DNA of 37,276 nucleotides. Source: Thiotrichales bacterium. GTDB taxonomy: Bacteria > Pseudomonadota > Gammaproteobacteria > SZUA-229. The stretch is taken from the NCBI GenBank assembly GCA_020341835.1, contig CP070838.1, forward strand, positions 960,996 through 998,271, written 5' to 3'. Made by a program: the position numbers and the translations under genes. Positions 23,551 through 31,524 of this stretch are shown here, piece after piece (position 1 is the stretch's first letter; each line of letters starts with the position of its first letter). A model generated the notes under the pieces. That model did no database searches. It saw only the letters and a program-made list of their open reading frames with translations, and had not been told where the DNA came from.

Positions 23551-24930
23551 TTAATCGGTTTGTGCGGACATACTACCTGGTACAGTTTTTTCGCTGCGTT
23601 GGTGCCTCATCAGGTACAGAATCAGCAGAATCGCCGGTATTCCCAGCAGTGCGGCATAGATAAAAAAGGACACGAAACCGTAGGCATCGACCACATCACC
23701 CGAAAAACCGCCGATAAACTTGGCCGGCAACAGCATCAATGAACTGAACAGGGCGTATTGTGTAGCGGTGTAAGCCTTGTTGGTCAGTCCGGAAAGGTAG
23801 GCGATGAACGCGGATCCGGCCATGCCGCCACTCAGGTTGTCGGCACCGACAACAAGTGCCAGCATTATTACATTGGGTGGCATCAATGCGATCACGACGA
23901 ACAGAAGATTCGTCAGTATCACCATGATCGCGCCGGCCAGGAGTATCGGCAGCACACCAAAGCGGATCACCAGCGATCCACCGAGCAATGCGCCTGCAAT
24001 GGTGATGAACGGCCCCACGGTTTTGGTTACCAGACCGATATCGAGATCACTGAAACCGACGTCGACATACAGGGGGTTCGCCATCACACCCATGGTGATG
24101 TCGCTGATCCTGAAAAGTCCTATGAATAACAGGATGGCAAGCGCGAAACGCCCATTGCGACTGAAGAATTCGGTAAAGGGGCAGATCACGGCGCCGATGA
24201 TCCAGGCGTAGACATTGCGCAATGTCTCGGGTATGTGCGATGAATTTTCAAGAAAATGGATGACTTTTTCTTCCTGTTTCCAGGTGTCTCTGGAGACTAC
24301 GTGTTCAGGCTCCGGGATGATCAGGGTCGTAATGATGCCGATGCCCATGCAGATCGCCATTACGGTGTACGCCAGCGGCCAGGAATAATAGTGTGCCAGC
24401 GTGAAAGCGCCGCCACCGGCGAGCAGCATGCCAATGCGGTAGCCGATCTGATAAGTAGCGGCCATCGCGGCCTGGTCCTCCGCGGGCATGGCCTCGATGC
24501 GCCAGGCGTCGATGGAAATGTCCTGCGTCGCGGATGAAAATGCCACCAGCAAGGCAGCATATACCAGCAGTTCCAGGTGGCTGAGCGGGTTGCTCGATGC
24601 CATCGCGAGCAGGCCGCAGATAATCCCGGTTTGCGCGAGCAGCATCCAGCTGCGGCGTTGACCGAAAATACCGCCAATCACGGGTAATCGGAGCCGGTCG
24701 ACCAGCGGTGACCAGATGAACTTCAGGCCATAGAGTAAAGCCACCCAGCTGATGTGGCCAATGGTGCTTTTATCGATGCCTTCCCTTGCGAGCCAGCCGG
24801 ACAGGGTGCCGAATACGAGTAACAGCGGCAGCCCGGCTGAAAACCCGAGAAACAGCATGGCCAGTACGCGTGGCTGCCCATAGACAACAACCGCTTCCTT
24901 CCAGCCCTTGTGCTGCGTCGATGGATTCAT
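23551..24930 (-). CDS. ampG: AmpG-family muropeptide permease
   Basis: AmpG imports GlcNAc-anhydroMurNAc peptides into the cytoplasm for cell-wall recycling. The 459-residue protein has ~12-14 hydrophobic segments and the family blocks LGFSAGLPLLLVFGTLSGWL, GLKFIWSPLVDR, and SSATQDISIDAWRIE, which hold the conserved acidic and charged residues of AmpG. Its ATG overlaps the xth stop by four bases (ATGA), so it is translationally coupled to xth. No ampD or ampR lies in the window. Related MFS carriers exist, but these blocks are specific. Confidence 0.92.
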   Translation of the reverse strand: MNPSTQHKGWKEAVVVYGQPRVLAMLFLGFSAGLPLLLVFGTLSGWLAREGIDKSTIGHISWVALLYGLKFIWSPLVDRLRLPVIGGIFGQRRSWMLLAQTGIICGLLAMASSNPLSHLELLVYAALLVAFSSATQDISIDAWRIEAMPAEDQAAMAATYQIGYRIGMLLAGGGAFTLAHYYSWPLAYTVMAICMGIGIITTLIIPEPEHVVSRDTWKQEEKVIHFLENSSHIPETLRNVYAWIIGAVICPFTEFFSRNGRFALAILLFIGLFRISDITMGVMANPLYVDVGFSDLDIGLVTKTVGPFITIAGALLGGSLVIRFGVLPILLAGAIMVILTNLLFVVIALMPPNVIMLALVVGADNLSGGMAGSAFIAYLSGLTNKAYTATQYALFSSLMLLPAKFIGGFSGDVVDAYGFVSFFIYAALLGIPAILLILYLMRHQRSEKTVPGSMSAQTD

Positions 24931-25703
24931 TTCAACACGTAGTCGTAGTCGATGATCAAAGGTGCATGATCGGAAAAGCGTTCATCCTTGTAGATACTGG
25001 CCGATTTGACCTGAGCTTCGAGTTTCGGCGTGATCACCTGGTAATCAATGCGCCAGCCGGTGTTGTTGGCCCAGGCCTGGCCCCGGTTTGACCACCAGGT
25101 GTACTGATGCTCTTCCTGGTTGACGACACGGAAGGCATCGACATAACCGATTTCACCGAACAACTGATCCATCCAGGCGCGCTCTTCCGGCAGAAAACCG
25201 GAATTTTTCTGATTGCTGCGCCAGTTCTTGATGTCGATTTTCTTGTGCGCGATGTTCCAGTCGCCGCAGATAATGAACTCGCGCCGTTTGCGCCGCAGGC
25301 TCTGCAAATAGGGCATGAAACGATCCATGAAATCAAATTTCACGGCCTGTCTTTCTTCACTGGAAGAACCCGAGTGCATGTACAGCGAGATGACACTGAG
25401 CTTGTCATACTGGAATTCAAGGTAACGACCCTCAATATCGATATCATGCCAGCCAAGACCCTCGATTATCTTTTTGGGTTTGACCTTGCTGTATATGGCA
25501 ACGCCGCTATAGCCTTTTTTGACCGCATCATGGTAATGGCAGTAATAGCCATCGGGCTTGAACTGGTCATGCGTCAGCTGATCTTCCTGGGCCTTGGTTT
25601 CCTGGATGCAGACGACGTCCGCATCGGTTTTTTTCAGCCATTCATAAAAACCCTTTTTCGCGGCGGCACGAATGCCGTTGGTGTTGATCGAGATAATGCG
25701 CAT
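24927..25703 (-). CDS. xthA: Exodeoxyribonuclease III (AP endonuclease)
   Basis: Base-excision-repair enzyme that cuts DNA 5' of abasic sites and trims 3' ends. The 258-residue protein has the complete active site: Asn in SINTNGIR, Glu35 in QETKAQ, Asp148 and Asn150 in CGDWNIAH, and the SDHAPLII block at the C-terminus. In Pseudomonas the homologous position beside pyrE is held by Crc, a nuclease-fold RNA-regulation protein that has lost the catalytic residues; here they are present, so this is an enzyme. It is divergent from pyrE and overlaps ampG. Confidence 0.94.
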   Translation of the reverse strand: MRIISINTNGIRAAAKKGFYEWLKKTDADVVCIQETKAQEDQLTHDQFKPDGYYCHYHDAVKKGYSGVAIYSKVKPKKIIEGLGWHDIDIEGRYLEFQYDKLSVISLYMHSGSSSEERQAVKFDFMDRFMPYLQSLRRKRREFIICGDWNIAHKKIDIKNWRSNQKNSGFLPEERAWMDQLFGEIGYVDAFRVVNQEEHQYTWWSNRGQAWANNTGWRIDYQVITPKLEAQVKSASIYKDERFSDHAPLIIDYDYVLK

Positions 25704-25709
25704 GATTGT

Positions 25710-25737
25710 TTGATGATCTGAATCGAGGCGTTATGAT
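25710..25737 (+). promoter_or_regulatory. Likely sigma70 promoter of pyrE
   Basis: TTGATG (25710-25715), 16 bases and TATGAT (25732-25737), ending 42 bases ahead of the pyrE start, which has its own GGAG. Confidence 0.45.
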
Positions 25738-25779
25738 ACGCGTGCAATCACAGACACGCTACCAAAAACGGAGTAATCA

Positions 25780-26433
25780 ATGCATAAAAAAAGCCAGGAT
25801 AATAAAACGCGCTTCATCCAGCTGGCGATCGAAAATGATGTGCTCCGTTTTGGTGAGTTTACGCTCAAATCCGGCCGTATCAGCCCCTACTTTTTCAATG
25901 CCGGCCTGTTCAATACCGGAAAAGCGCTGGCCGAGCTCGGCAGCTGTTATGCGCAGTGTATCGTCGAGCAGCAGCTCGATTTTGATGTCTTGTTTGGCCC
26001 GGCCTACAAGGGCATTCCACTGGTTGCCGCGATCGCGGTCGCGCTTTCGATCGAGCACGGCACTGACAAGCCCTATGCCTTCAACCGCAAGGAGGCAAAG
26101 GACCATGGAGAAGGCGGCAGCATCGTCGGTGCAAAAGTGCAGGGGCGGGTCCTGATCGTCGATGATGTCATCACAGCGGGTACGGCAATACGTGAAGCCG
26201 TTGAAATCATCGCTGCCGAGGGTGGCAGGACGTCATCGATACTGATCGCCCTTGACCGCCAGGAAAAAGGCCGCGAGGCGCTTTCGGCGATACAGGAAGT
26301 ACAGCGGGATTATGCTGTGTCGGTACACAGTATTATTACCATGGAAGATCTGATTGCCTACATACAAACCGATAAGAATTACAGCCAGCACCTGGACGCG
26401 ATGCAGGCATACCGGGATCAATACGGTATTTAG
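25780..26433 (+). CDS. pyrE: Orotate phosphoribosyltransferase
   Basis: It joins orotate to PRPP to make orotidine monophosphate in pyrimidine synthesis. The 217-residue protein has the PRPP-binding motif [13 protein letters not shown], the flexible-loop [10 protein letters not shown] that closes over the active site, and the [10 protein letters not shown] block. The start follows GGAG 6 bases upstream. The stop codon's last base is the first base of the adjoining palindromic element, which may supply its transcript end. Divergent from xth, as in related gammaproteobacteria. Confidence 0.97.
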   Translation: MHKKSQDNKTRFIQLAIENDVLRFGEFTLKSGRISPYFFNAGLFNTGKALAELGSCYAQCIVEQQLDFDVLFGPAYKGIPLVAAIAVALSIEHGTDKPYAFNRKEAKDHGEGGSIVGAKVQGRVLIVDDVITAGTAIREAVEIIAAEGGRTSSILIALDRQEKGREALSAIQEVQRDYAVSVHSIITMEDLIAYIQTDKNYSQHLDAMQAYRDQYGI

Positions 26434-26575
26434 CCACGGAGGCACAGAGGACACAGAGAATTTTCTATGTGTTAGCCGCGAACCCGATTCGCGGCTAACA
26501 CCTCTGGTGCCGTGAGCATGCGATTACGAATAACGCTCTATTAAAAACGCTCCGTGTCCTCTGCGCCTGTGTGGC
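26433..26575. repeat. CCACAGAG-type palindromic element, copy 2 (143 bases)
   Basis: Ends GCCACGGAGGCACAGAGG and CTCTGCGCCTGTGTGGC are inverted copies. Inside is a perfect 14-pair REP-like hairpin GTGTTAGCCGCGAA/TTCGCGGCTAACAC with loop CCCGA (26469-26501). The element occupies nearly all of the space between the convergent pyrE and TSUP stops and may act as a bidirectional terminator. Confidence 0.8.
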
Positions 26576-26582
26576 AAAATCC

Positions 26583-27341
26583 TCACCCTATTATCAGTTT
26601 CAGGCCAATCAGCAGGGTCACTGCCTCGAACGCGCGCTTGATCACCTTGTTGCCCTTGACGATGGCCAGGTGAGCGCCCACATAACCGCCGATCACCGAG
26701 CCCAGTAATAATGCGGGCAGCCAGAGCCAGTAAATCTCGCCGAGCAATCCCAGCGTGATCGCACCGGTGCCATTCCAGAACAGGCCCACCAGTACCAGTG
26801 TGTAGGCGACAGCGCGTTTGTAGTCCATACCGAACCATCGAATCAGCCACAAGGTCACGAACAGGCCCGTGCCGGACGTCAGCGAGCCATTGAGTACGCC
26901 AATCACGAAGAGGACGACGCCACCGGTGCTGTAACCGAAGCGGTCCCGATGAGCGGGTGCATATTGCTGACCAAGCCGGGGTGAGAAAATCGAATAAATA
27001 CCCAGTCCCATGGTCAAAATACCCAGTGCGATCTGTGCCGAGCGATCAGGTACCTGAAGGATGACGCTGGCACCGAGCACAACTCCGGGCAGGCCGGCGA
27101 TGATCATGTACAGGGCGAACTGTCGTTCCAGGTGGCTTTCGCGCAGGTGTCGAATGGTGGCGCCGATACCCAGGGCGACGGTTGCCACCTTGTGTGTTGC
27201 CAGCGCAATGCCGAATGGCAGTCCGAGGAAGATCAGTACCGGCAGCTGGATCAGCCCGGCGCCGCCGCCCGAAAGTGCGGAAAAAGCGTTCGCCAGCAGT
27301 GAGATGGCAAAGATCAGGATGTGCTCGGACATATGACTCAT
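26583..27341 (-). CDS. TSUP family permease (TauE/SafE type)
   Basis: Membrane protein of 252 residues with seven to eight hydrophobic segments in two homologous halves. Family blocks are SALSGGGAGLIQLPVLIFLGLP near the N-terminus, THKVATVALGIGA, and the second-half IGVLNGSLTSGTGLFVTLWLIRWFG. TSUP proteins export or import sulfite, sulfoacetate or other small anions; the substrate is unknown. The ATG at 27341 was chosen because further upstream the frame has only TTG and reads through promoter-like sequence; ATG 27332 is the alternative. Convergent with pyrE, divergent from the DUF4124 gene. Confidence 0.9.
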   Translation of the reverse strand: MSHMSEHILIFAISLLANAFSALSGGGAGLIQLPVLIFLGLPFGIALATHKVATVALGIGATIRHLRESHLERQFALYMIIAGLPGVVLGASVILQVPDRSAQIALGILTMGLGIYSIFSPRLGQQYAPAHRDRFGYSTGGVVLFVIGVLNGSLTSGTGLFVTLWLIRWFGMDYKRAVAYTLVLVGLFWNGTGAITLGLLGEIYWLWLPALLLGSVIGGYVGAHLAIVKGNKVIKRAFEAVTLLIGLKLIIG

Positions 27342-27445
27342 GGACACGGGGCGAAAGAGTGCATTCTGCCATAGTCCGTCTATACTGAAATGTGGGTATA
27401 TCAAGCTTTCGAAGGACAATCAGAAAGATGTTAAGAGGTGGAGCA

Positions 27446-28135
27446 ATGCGATACAGCAGGTTACTTATAATTATGATGTCTGCACTGATAACCGCAAATC
27501 TGCAGGCCGGCCTGTATCGATGGGTCGACGAAAACGGCACCGTGCATTACGGCGACAAGGTGCCGGCAAAATATCTGAAACAGGAGCATGATGAACTGAA
27601 CGAGCACGGCACAACGGTCAAGAAGCATGATCGTGCAATGACCGCGGAAGAGCGCGCCGAGAAAAAGCGGCTGGAGGCCGAGCGTAAGCGGATCGAGAAC
27701 GAAAAGCGCGCGCAGGCGCTGCGTGACCGCGTGCTGACCGACACCTACACTACCGAGCGCGACCTGATCGCTGCCAGGGACGCGAGACTCGACGCCATCG
27801 ATTCGCAGTTACAGCTGTCAAAAGACATTATCGAAAGTTCGACACAGAAAGTTGAGCGGACTGAAAAGGTCATCGAAAACATAAGGGCTTCCGGCAAGAT
27901 GGTACCGGAGGCGACCTATGCAAAACTGGAGCGTGAGAAATTACAGCTGGCCACGCAGCAAGGTGTGCAGCAGGGGCATCAGATAAAACGTGAAGAAGTG
28001 ATTGTTCAGTTTGAAGGCTACATCGAGCGTTTCCGCGAACTCATGGCCGAGAAGCAGAAAAAACGCGAGGCCTATGCAAAGCGCAAAGCTGAAAGAGAAA
28101 GGGCCGAAAGAGGTTTGTCGACCATAGCGGAATAG
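27446..28135 (+). CDS. Exported DUF4124 protein with long coiled coil
   Basis: A 229-residue protein with a signal peptide (MRYSRLLIIMMSALITANLQ, cleaved near AG), then DUF4124 (GLYRWVDENGTVHYGDKVP, residues ~22-40). Residues ~55-225 are highly charged (K, E, R) and predicted to be a coiled coil, pointing to a structural or scaffolding role in the periplasm. AGAGG 7 bases ahead of the ATG fixes the start over upstream ATG and TTG codons. Convergent with argB, 6 bases away. Function unknown. Confidence 0.82.
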   Translation: MRYSRLLIIMMSALITANLQAGLYRWVDENGTVHYGDKVPAKYLKQEHDELNEHGTTVKKHDRAMTAEERAEKKRLEAERKRIENEKRAQALRDRVLTDTYTTERDLIAARDARLDAIDSQLQLSKDIIESSTQKVERTEKVIENIRASGKMVPEATYAKLEREKLQLATQQGVQQGHQIKREEVIVQFEGYIERFRELMAEKQKKREAYAKRKAERERAERGLSTIAE

Positions 28136-28141
28136 CCGGTT

Positions 28142-29041
<900 letters not shown>

Positions 29042-29061
29042 TCATTGACGCGCACATTCTA

Positions 29062-29130
29062 ACCACAGAGCGAACAGAGGTACACTGAGGTTTTAATATT
29101 GCAGCCCCGGCGTTAGCCGCGAATAACGCC
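29062..29130. repeat. Degenerate CCACAGAG-type element with REP-like hairpin
   Basis: CCACAGAGCGAACAGAGG then TACACTGAGG (29062-29089) resembles the left end of the elements at 22032 and 26433. It is followed by the hairpin GGCGTTA-GCCGCGAA-TAACGCC (29109-29130), again carrying the GCCGCGAA core. A recognisable right end was not found, so this looks like a decayed or half copy. Confidence 0.5.
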
Positions 29131-29187
29131 AAAGACGCCATTGATGTTTCTACATTGCTTTACCACCGTGTTCTTAGCTGAAGTCGT

Positions 29188-29274
29188 GTAGCCCGGATGA
29201 AACGTAGTGGAATCCGCGATGGGCCGATAATGTCGGGTAATTCCCGGATTTCCGTTTCACTGCATCCGGGGTAC
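29188..29274. repeat. GTAGCCCGGATG-type palindromic repeat
   Basis: The left end GTAGCCCGGATGAAACGTAG and the right end CATCCGGGGTAC (preceded by CCCGGATTTCCGTTTCACTG) are inverted copies ~87 bases apart. Sequences of this GTAGCCCGGATG kind are common intergenic repeats in gammaproteobacteria. It stops 12 bases from the algC stop and may stabilise or end its mRNA. Confidence 0.65.
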
Positions 29275-29285
29275 AAGGGTTTTCT

Positions 29286-30659
29286 TTAGAACGGCAATTC
29301 CAGCTTGCTGTCCTGTTTAAGTATTTCCGTTCTGAACTTTTCCTGGATTTCGTCAAGCGCCGCGGCGGTGTTGGCTTCAAAGCGCAACACCAGGCAGGGC
29401 GTAGTGTTGGACGGTCGGATCAGTCCCCAGCCTTCAGGGAAATTCACACGCATGCCGTCAATCGTAATCATGTCGGCACCGCCGAAGTTGGCCTGCTGGA
29501 TGAACCTGTCCATGAACTTGTAGTGTTCGCCTTCATCAAACAGGATCTGAAGCTCCGGCGTATTGTGACTGTCAGGCAGTTCGGCAAAGATCTCGCTCGA
29601 CGCCTGGTCGCGTTTGCTAAGGATTTCGAGCATGCGCGCAGCACTGTAGAGCCCGTCATCAAAGCCGTACCAGCGCTCCTTGAAGAAAATATGGCCACTC
29701 ATTTCACCGGCGAGTTCGGCGCCTGTTTCCTTCATTTTTGCCTTGATGAATGAATGACCGGTCTTCCACATCAGGGGATCGCCGCCGTGCTGCTCGATAA
29801 ACTTCGCGAGGTTGGTGCTCGATTTGATGTCGAAGATGATCTGGGCGCCGGGCTTGCGCTCGAGTACGTCGGCGGCATACAACATCATCTGCCGGTCAGC
29901 CCAGATGATGTTTTGCCTGTCATCGATGATACCAACACGGTCGCCATCACCGTCAAAGGCCAGCCCCAGGTCGAGCGCTTTTTCAGCAATGGTGTTTTTA
30001 ATGTCTTCCAGGTTTTCCGGTTTTGACGGATCCGGGTGGTGGTTCGGGAACGTGCCGTCAACATCGCAGAAGAGTCCAGTGACCTCGCAGCCCAGCCGTT
30101 TAAACAGATCGACGGCCAGAACGCCGGCGACGCCGTTGCCGCAATCCACGGCAATATTCATCGGTCGAGCCAGTTGAATATCGGCAGCGATCGTGTCGAT
30201 ATAGTCAGCAACCATGTCCTGTTGCTGATAGCTGCCGGCACCGCCGTCCAACCGCCCGTCAACGATCCGGTGGTACAGTGCCTTGATGCCATCGCCGTAG
30301 ATCGTGTTGCCGGCGATCAGCATCTTCAGGCCGTTGTACTGTGGCGGGTTATGGCTGCCGGTGACCATGATACCGGTGCCGGTTTTGAGTTTGTGCGTGG
30401 CATAGTACAGCACCGGCGTTGGCACCATGCCGACATCGATCACATCGCAGCCGCCTGCGCGCAGGCCGTTACTCAGGGTGCGGGCGAGTTCCGGGCTGGA
30501 CAGGCGGCCATCACGCCCGATCACGACCGTGTTCTGTCCCTGGGCGCGTGCCTCGGTAGCAAAGGCCTGCCCGATCTGGGTTACCGCATCGGGTGTCAGT
30601 GCGGTTTCAACAATGCCGCGAATATCGTAGGCGCGGAAAATATCTTCACTAATAGCCAT
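29286..30659 (-). CDS. algC: Phosphomannomutase/phosphoglucomutase
   Basis: It interconverts the 1- and 6-phosphates of mannose and glucose, feeding GDP-mannose, UDP-glucose and dTDP-rhamnose for polysaccharides and LPS. The 457-residue protein has the phospho-serine loop VTGSHNPPQYNG (Ser102), the magnesium loop FDGDGDRVG (236-241), the sugar-binding GEMSGHIFF, and the C-terminal phosphate-binding RPSNTTPCLVLRF. In Pseudomonas and relatives algC directly follows dut in coaBC-dut-algC-argB; here a 3.2-kb block containing an opposing glycosyltransferase gene separates them. Confidence 0.94.
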   Translation of the reverse strand: MAISEDIFRAYDIRGIVETALTPDAVTQIGQAFATEARAQGQNTVVIGRDGRLSSPELARTLSNGLRAGGCDVIDVGMVPTPVLYYATHKLKTGTGIMVTGSHNPPQYNGLKMLIAGNTIYGDGIKALYHRIVDGRLDGGAGSYQQQDMVADYIDTIAADIQLARPMNIAVDCGNGVAGVLAVDLFKRLGCEVTGLFCDVDGTFPNHHPDPSKPENLEDIKNTIAEKALDLGLAFDGDGDRVGIIDDRQNIIWADRQMMLYAADVLERKPGAQIIFDIKSSTNLAKFIEQHGGDPLMWKTGHSFIKAKMKETGAELAGEMSGHIFFKERWYGFDDGLYSAARMLEILSKRDQASSEIFAELPDSHNTPELQILFDEGEHYKFMDRFIQQANFGGADMITIDGMRVNFPEGWGLIRPSNTTPCLVLRFEANTAAALDEIQEKFRTEILKQDSKLELPF

Positions 30660-31270
30660 CGGACTCTTCGTTATTTGATAAAGACCAGTTTGTATCTGCG
30701 GTGTGCGACTTGTATTGGTTGTTTTTTGGTGTCAGCCAGCTGCGCACATATTAACCGGTTTTGCCGGTGTCGGGTTTAACTTTTGGGCATTATGCGTGAC
30801 CCGACCCTTTTTATCGCATCGCAACATACAACCCGCGCTAGCAGGCGTGGGCATCGATGTGTCTGGCGAGTTGGTTGCCCAGGCCTTTGTGGCAGTGTGC
30901 AGGGGGTTGTTCAGGTTGCGAGCCGCCGGTTACTCATGCATGCCGGTTTGTCAGGTTTCTTGTCAGTTTATACGCTTTCTGTAGCTAATTCGGCTGGATC
31001 CGGGGTTTTGTAAATATTTGTTTACATTTCCGGAGCTTGTCGGCGCTGGACCGGTCCGTGATGGTGTAAGTATCTGATTTTTAATGTTATAGATATTCGA
31101 AAAAATGCTGTTTTTATAACCAGAATACTTGATTATATGTCGAGTTAGTTTACACTTCTTGTGCTGTTTCGGTGGGATACAGAACCCAAAAATTAATAAC
31201 TGGTTGATTTTATGTATAAAAACATTTTAGGCATGCTAATTGCTCTGTTTACGATTAGAGCAATCCCGTG

Positions 31271-31351
31271 TGATAAATGCGTCCAGGAAGCTCATAAATG
31301 TGACCAAACCTGCCGAATACCCGACAGGGCTATTCATAAATGTGACCAAAC
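31271..31351 (+). repeat. Helically phased TCATAAATGTGACCAAAC repeats
   Basis: An 18-base sequence is repeated exactly at 31292-31309 and 31334-31351, and a degenerate copy (TGATAAATGCGTCCAG) lies at 31271-31286. Offsets are 21 and 42 bases, i.e. whole numbers of helical turns, so the sites face the same side of the DNA. A near-perfect hairpin CCTGCCG/CGACAGG lies between the two exact copies. The set ends ~50 bases before the promoter candidate and looks like an activator-binding array. Confidence 0.6.
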
Positions 31352-31403
31352 GAAATTTTCTCAAACGATACAACGGTGTCTGAGGCATCGGCGTGTCACC
31401 AAA

Positions 31404-31433
31404 TTGACAAGGAAAATAACTGGCAGCTATAGA
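31404..31433 (+). promoter_or_regulatory. Likely sigma70 promoter of the glycosyltransferase gene
   Basis: TTGACA (31404-31409, perfect), 18 bases and TATAGA (31428-31433). A transcript would begin near 31440, leaving a leader of ~85 bases before the preferred ATG. Confidence 0.5.
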
Positions 31434-31524
31434 TTAGGGAAACCTTTCCCAGATTATGGTTTTTGTGTTATGTTCGCCGCCATGGCAGCGATTCAACCGT
31501 CAAAACCAGGCTGCCCAATTGATC

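Larger units (their letters stand above)
30660..31524. other. 865-base leader region with no supported gene, AT-rich in its second half
   Basis: No ORF here shows codon character or a recognisable family. The part from ~31009 to 31450 is distinctly richer in A and T than the flanking genes. It holds a TGTAAA-TATTTG-TTTACA dyad (31009-31026), phased repeats (31271-31351) and a promoter candidate (31404-31433). The length and composition suggest a regulatory leader for the glycosyltransferase, or the edge of an insertion. Confidence 0.6.

Noticed and set aside
24927-25703. Possible Crc regulator instead of exonuclease III, by synteny with Pseudomonas
   Set aside because: The catalytic residues (Glu35, Asp148, Asn150 and the SDH block) are all present, so it is called as an active nuclease.
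29174-29380. 68-codon minus-strand ORF over the algC end
   Set aside because: It consists of the GTAGCCCGGATG palindrome and out-of-frame algC sequence.
30864-30879. TGGCGAGTTGGTTGCC, resembling a sigma54 promoter
   Set aside because: The match lacks the usual AC after TGGC, lies over 600 bases from the next gene, and could arise by chance.
30703-31013. Overlapping 93- and 76-codon ORFs upstream of the glycosyltransferase
   Set aside because: No initiation signals, no family resemblance and no consistent codon bias. Treated as non-coding.
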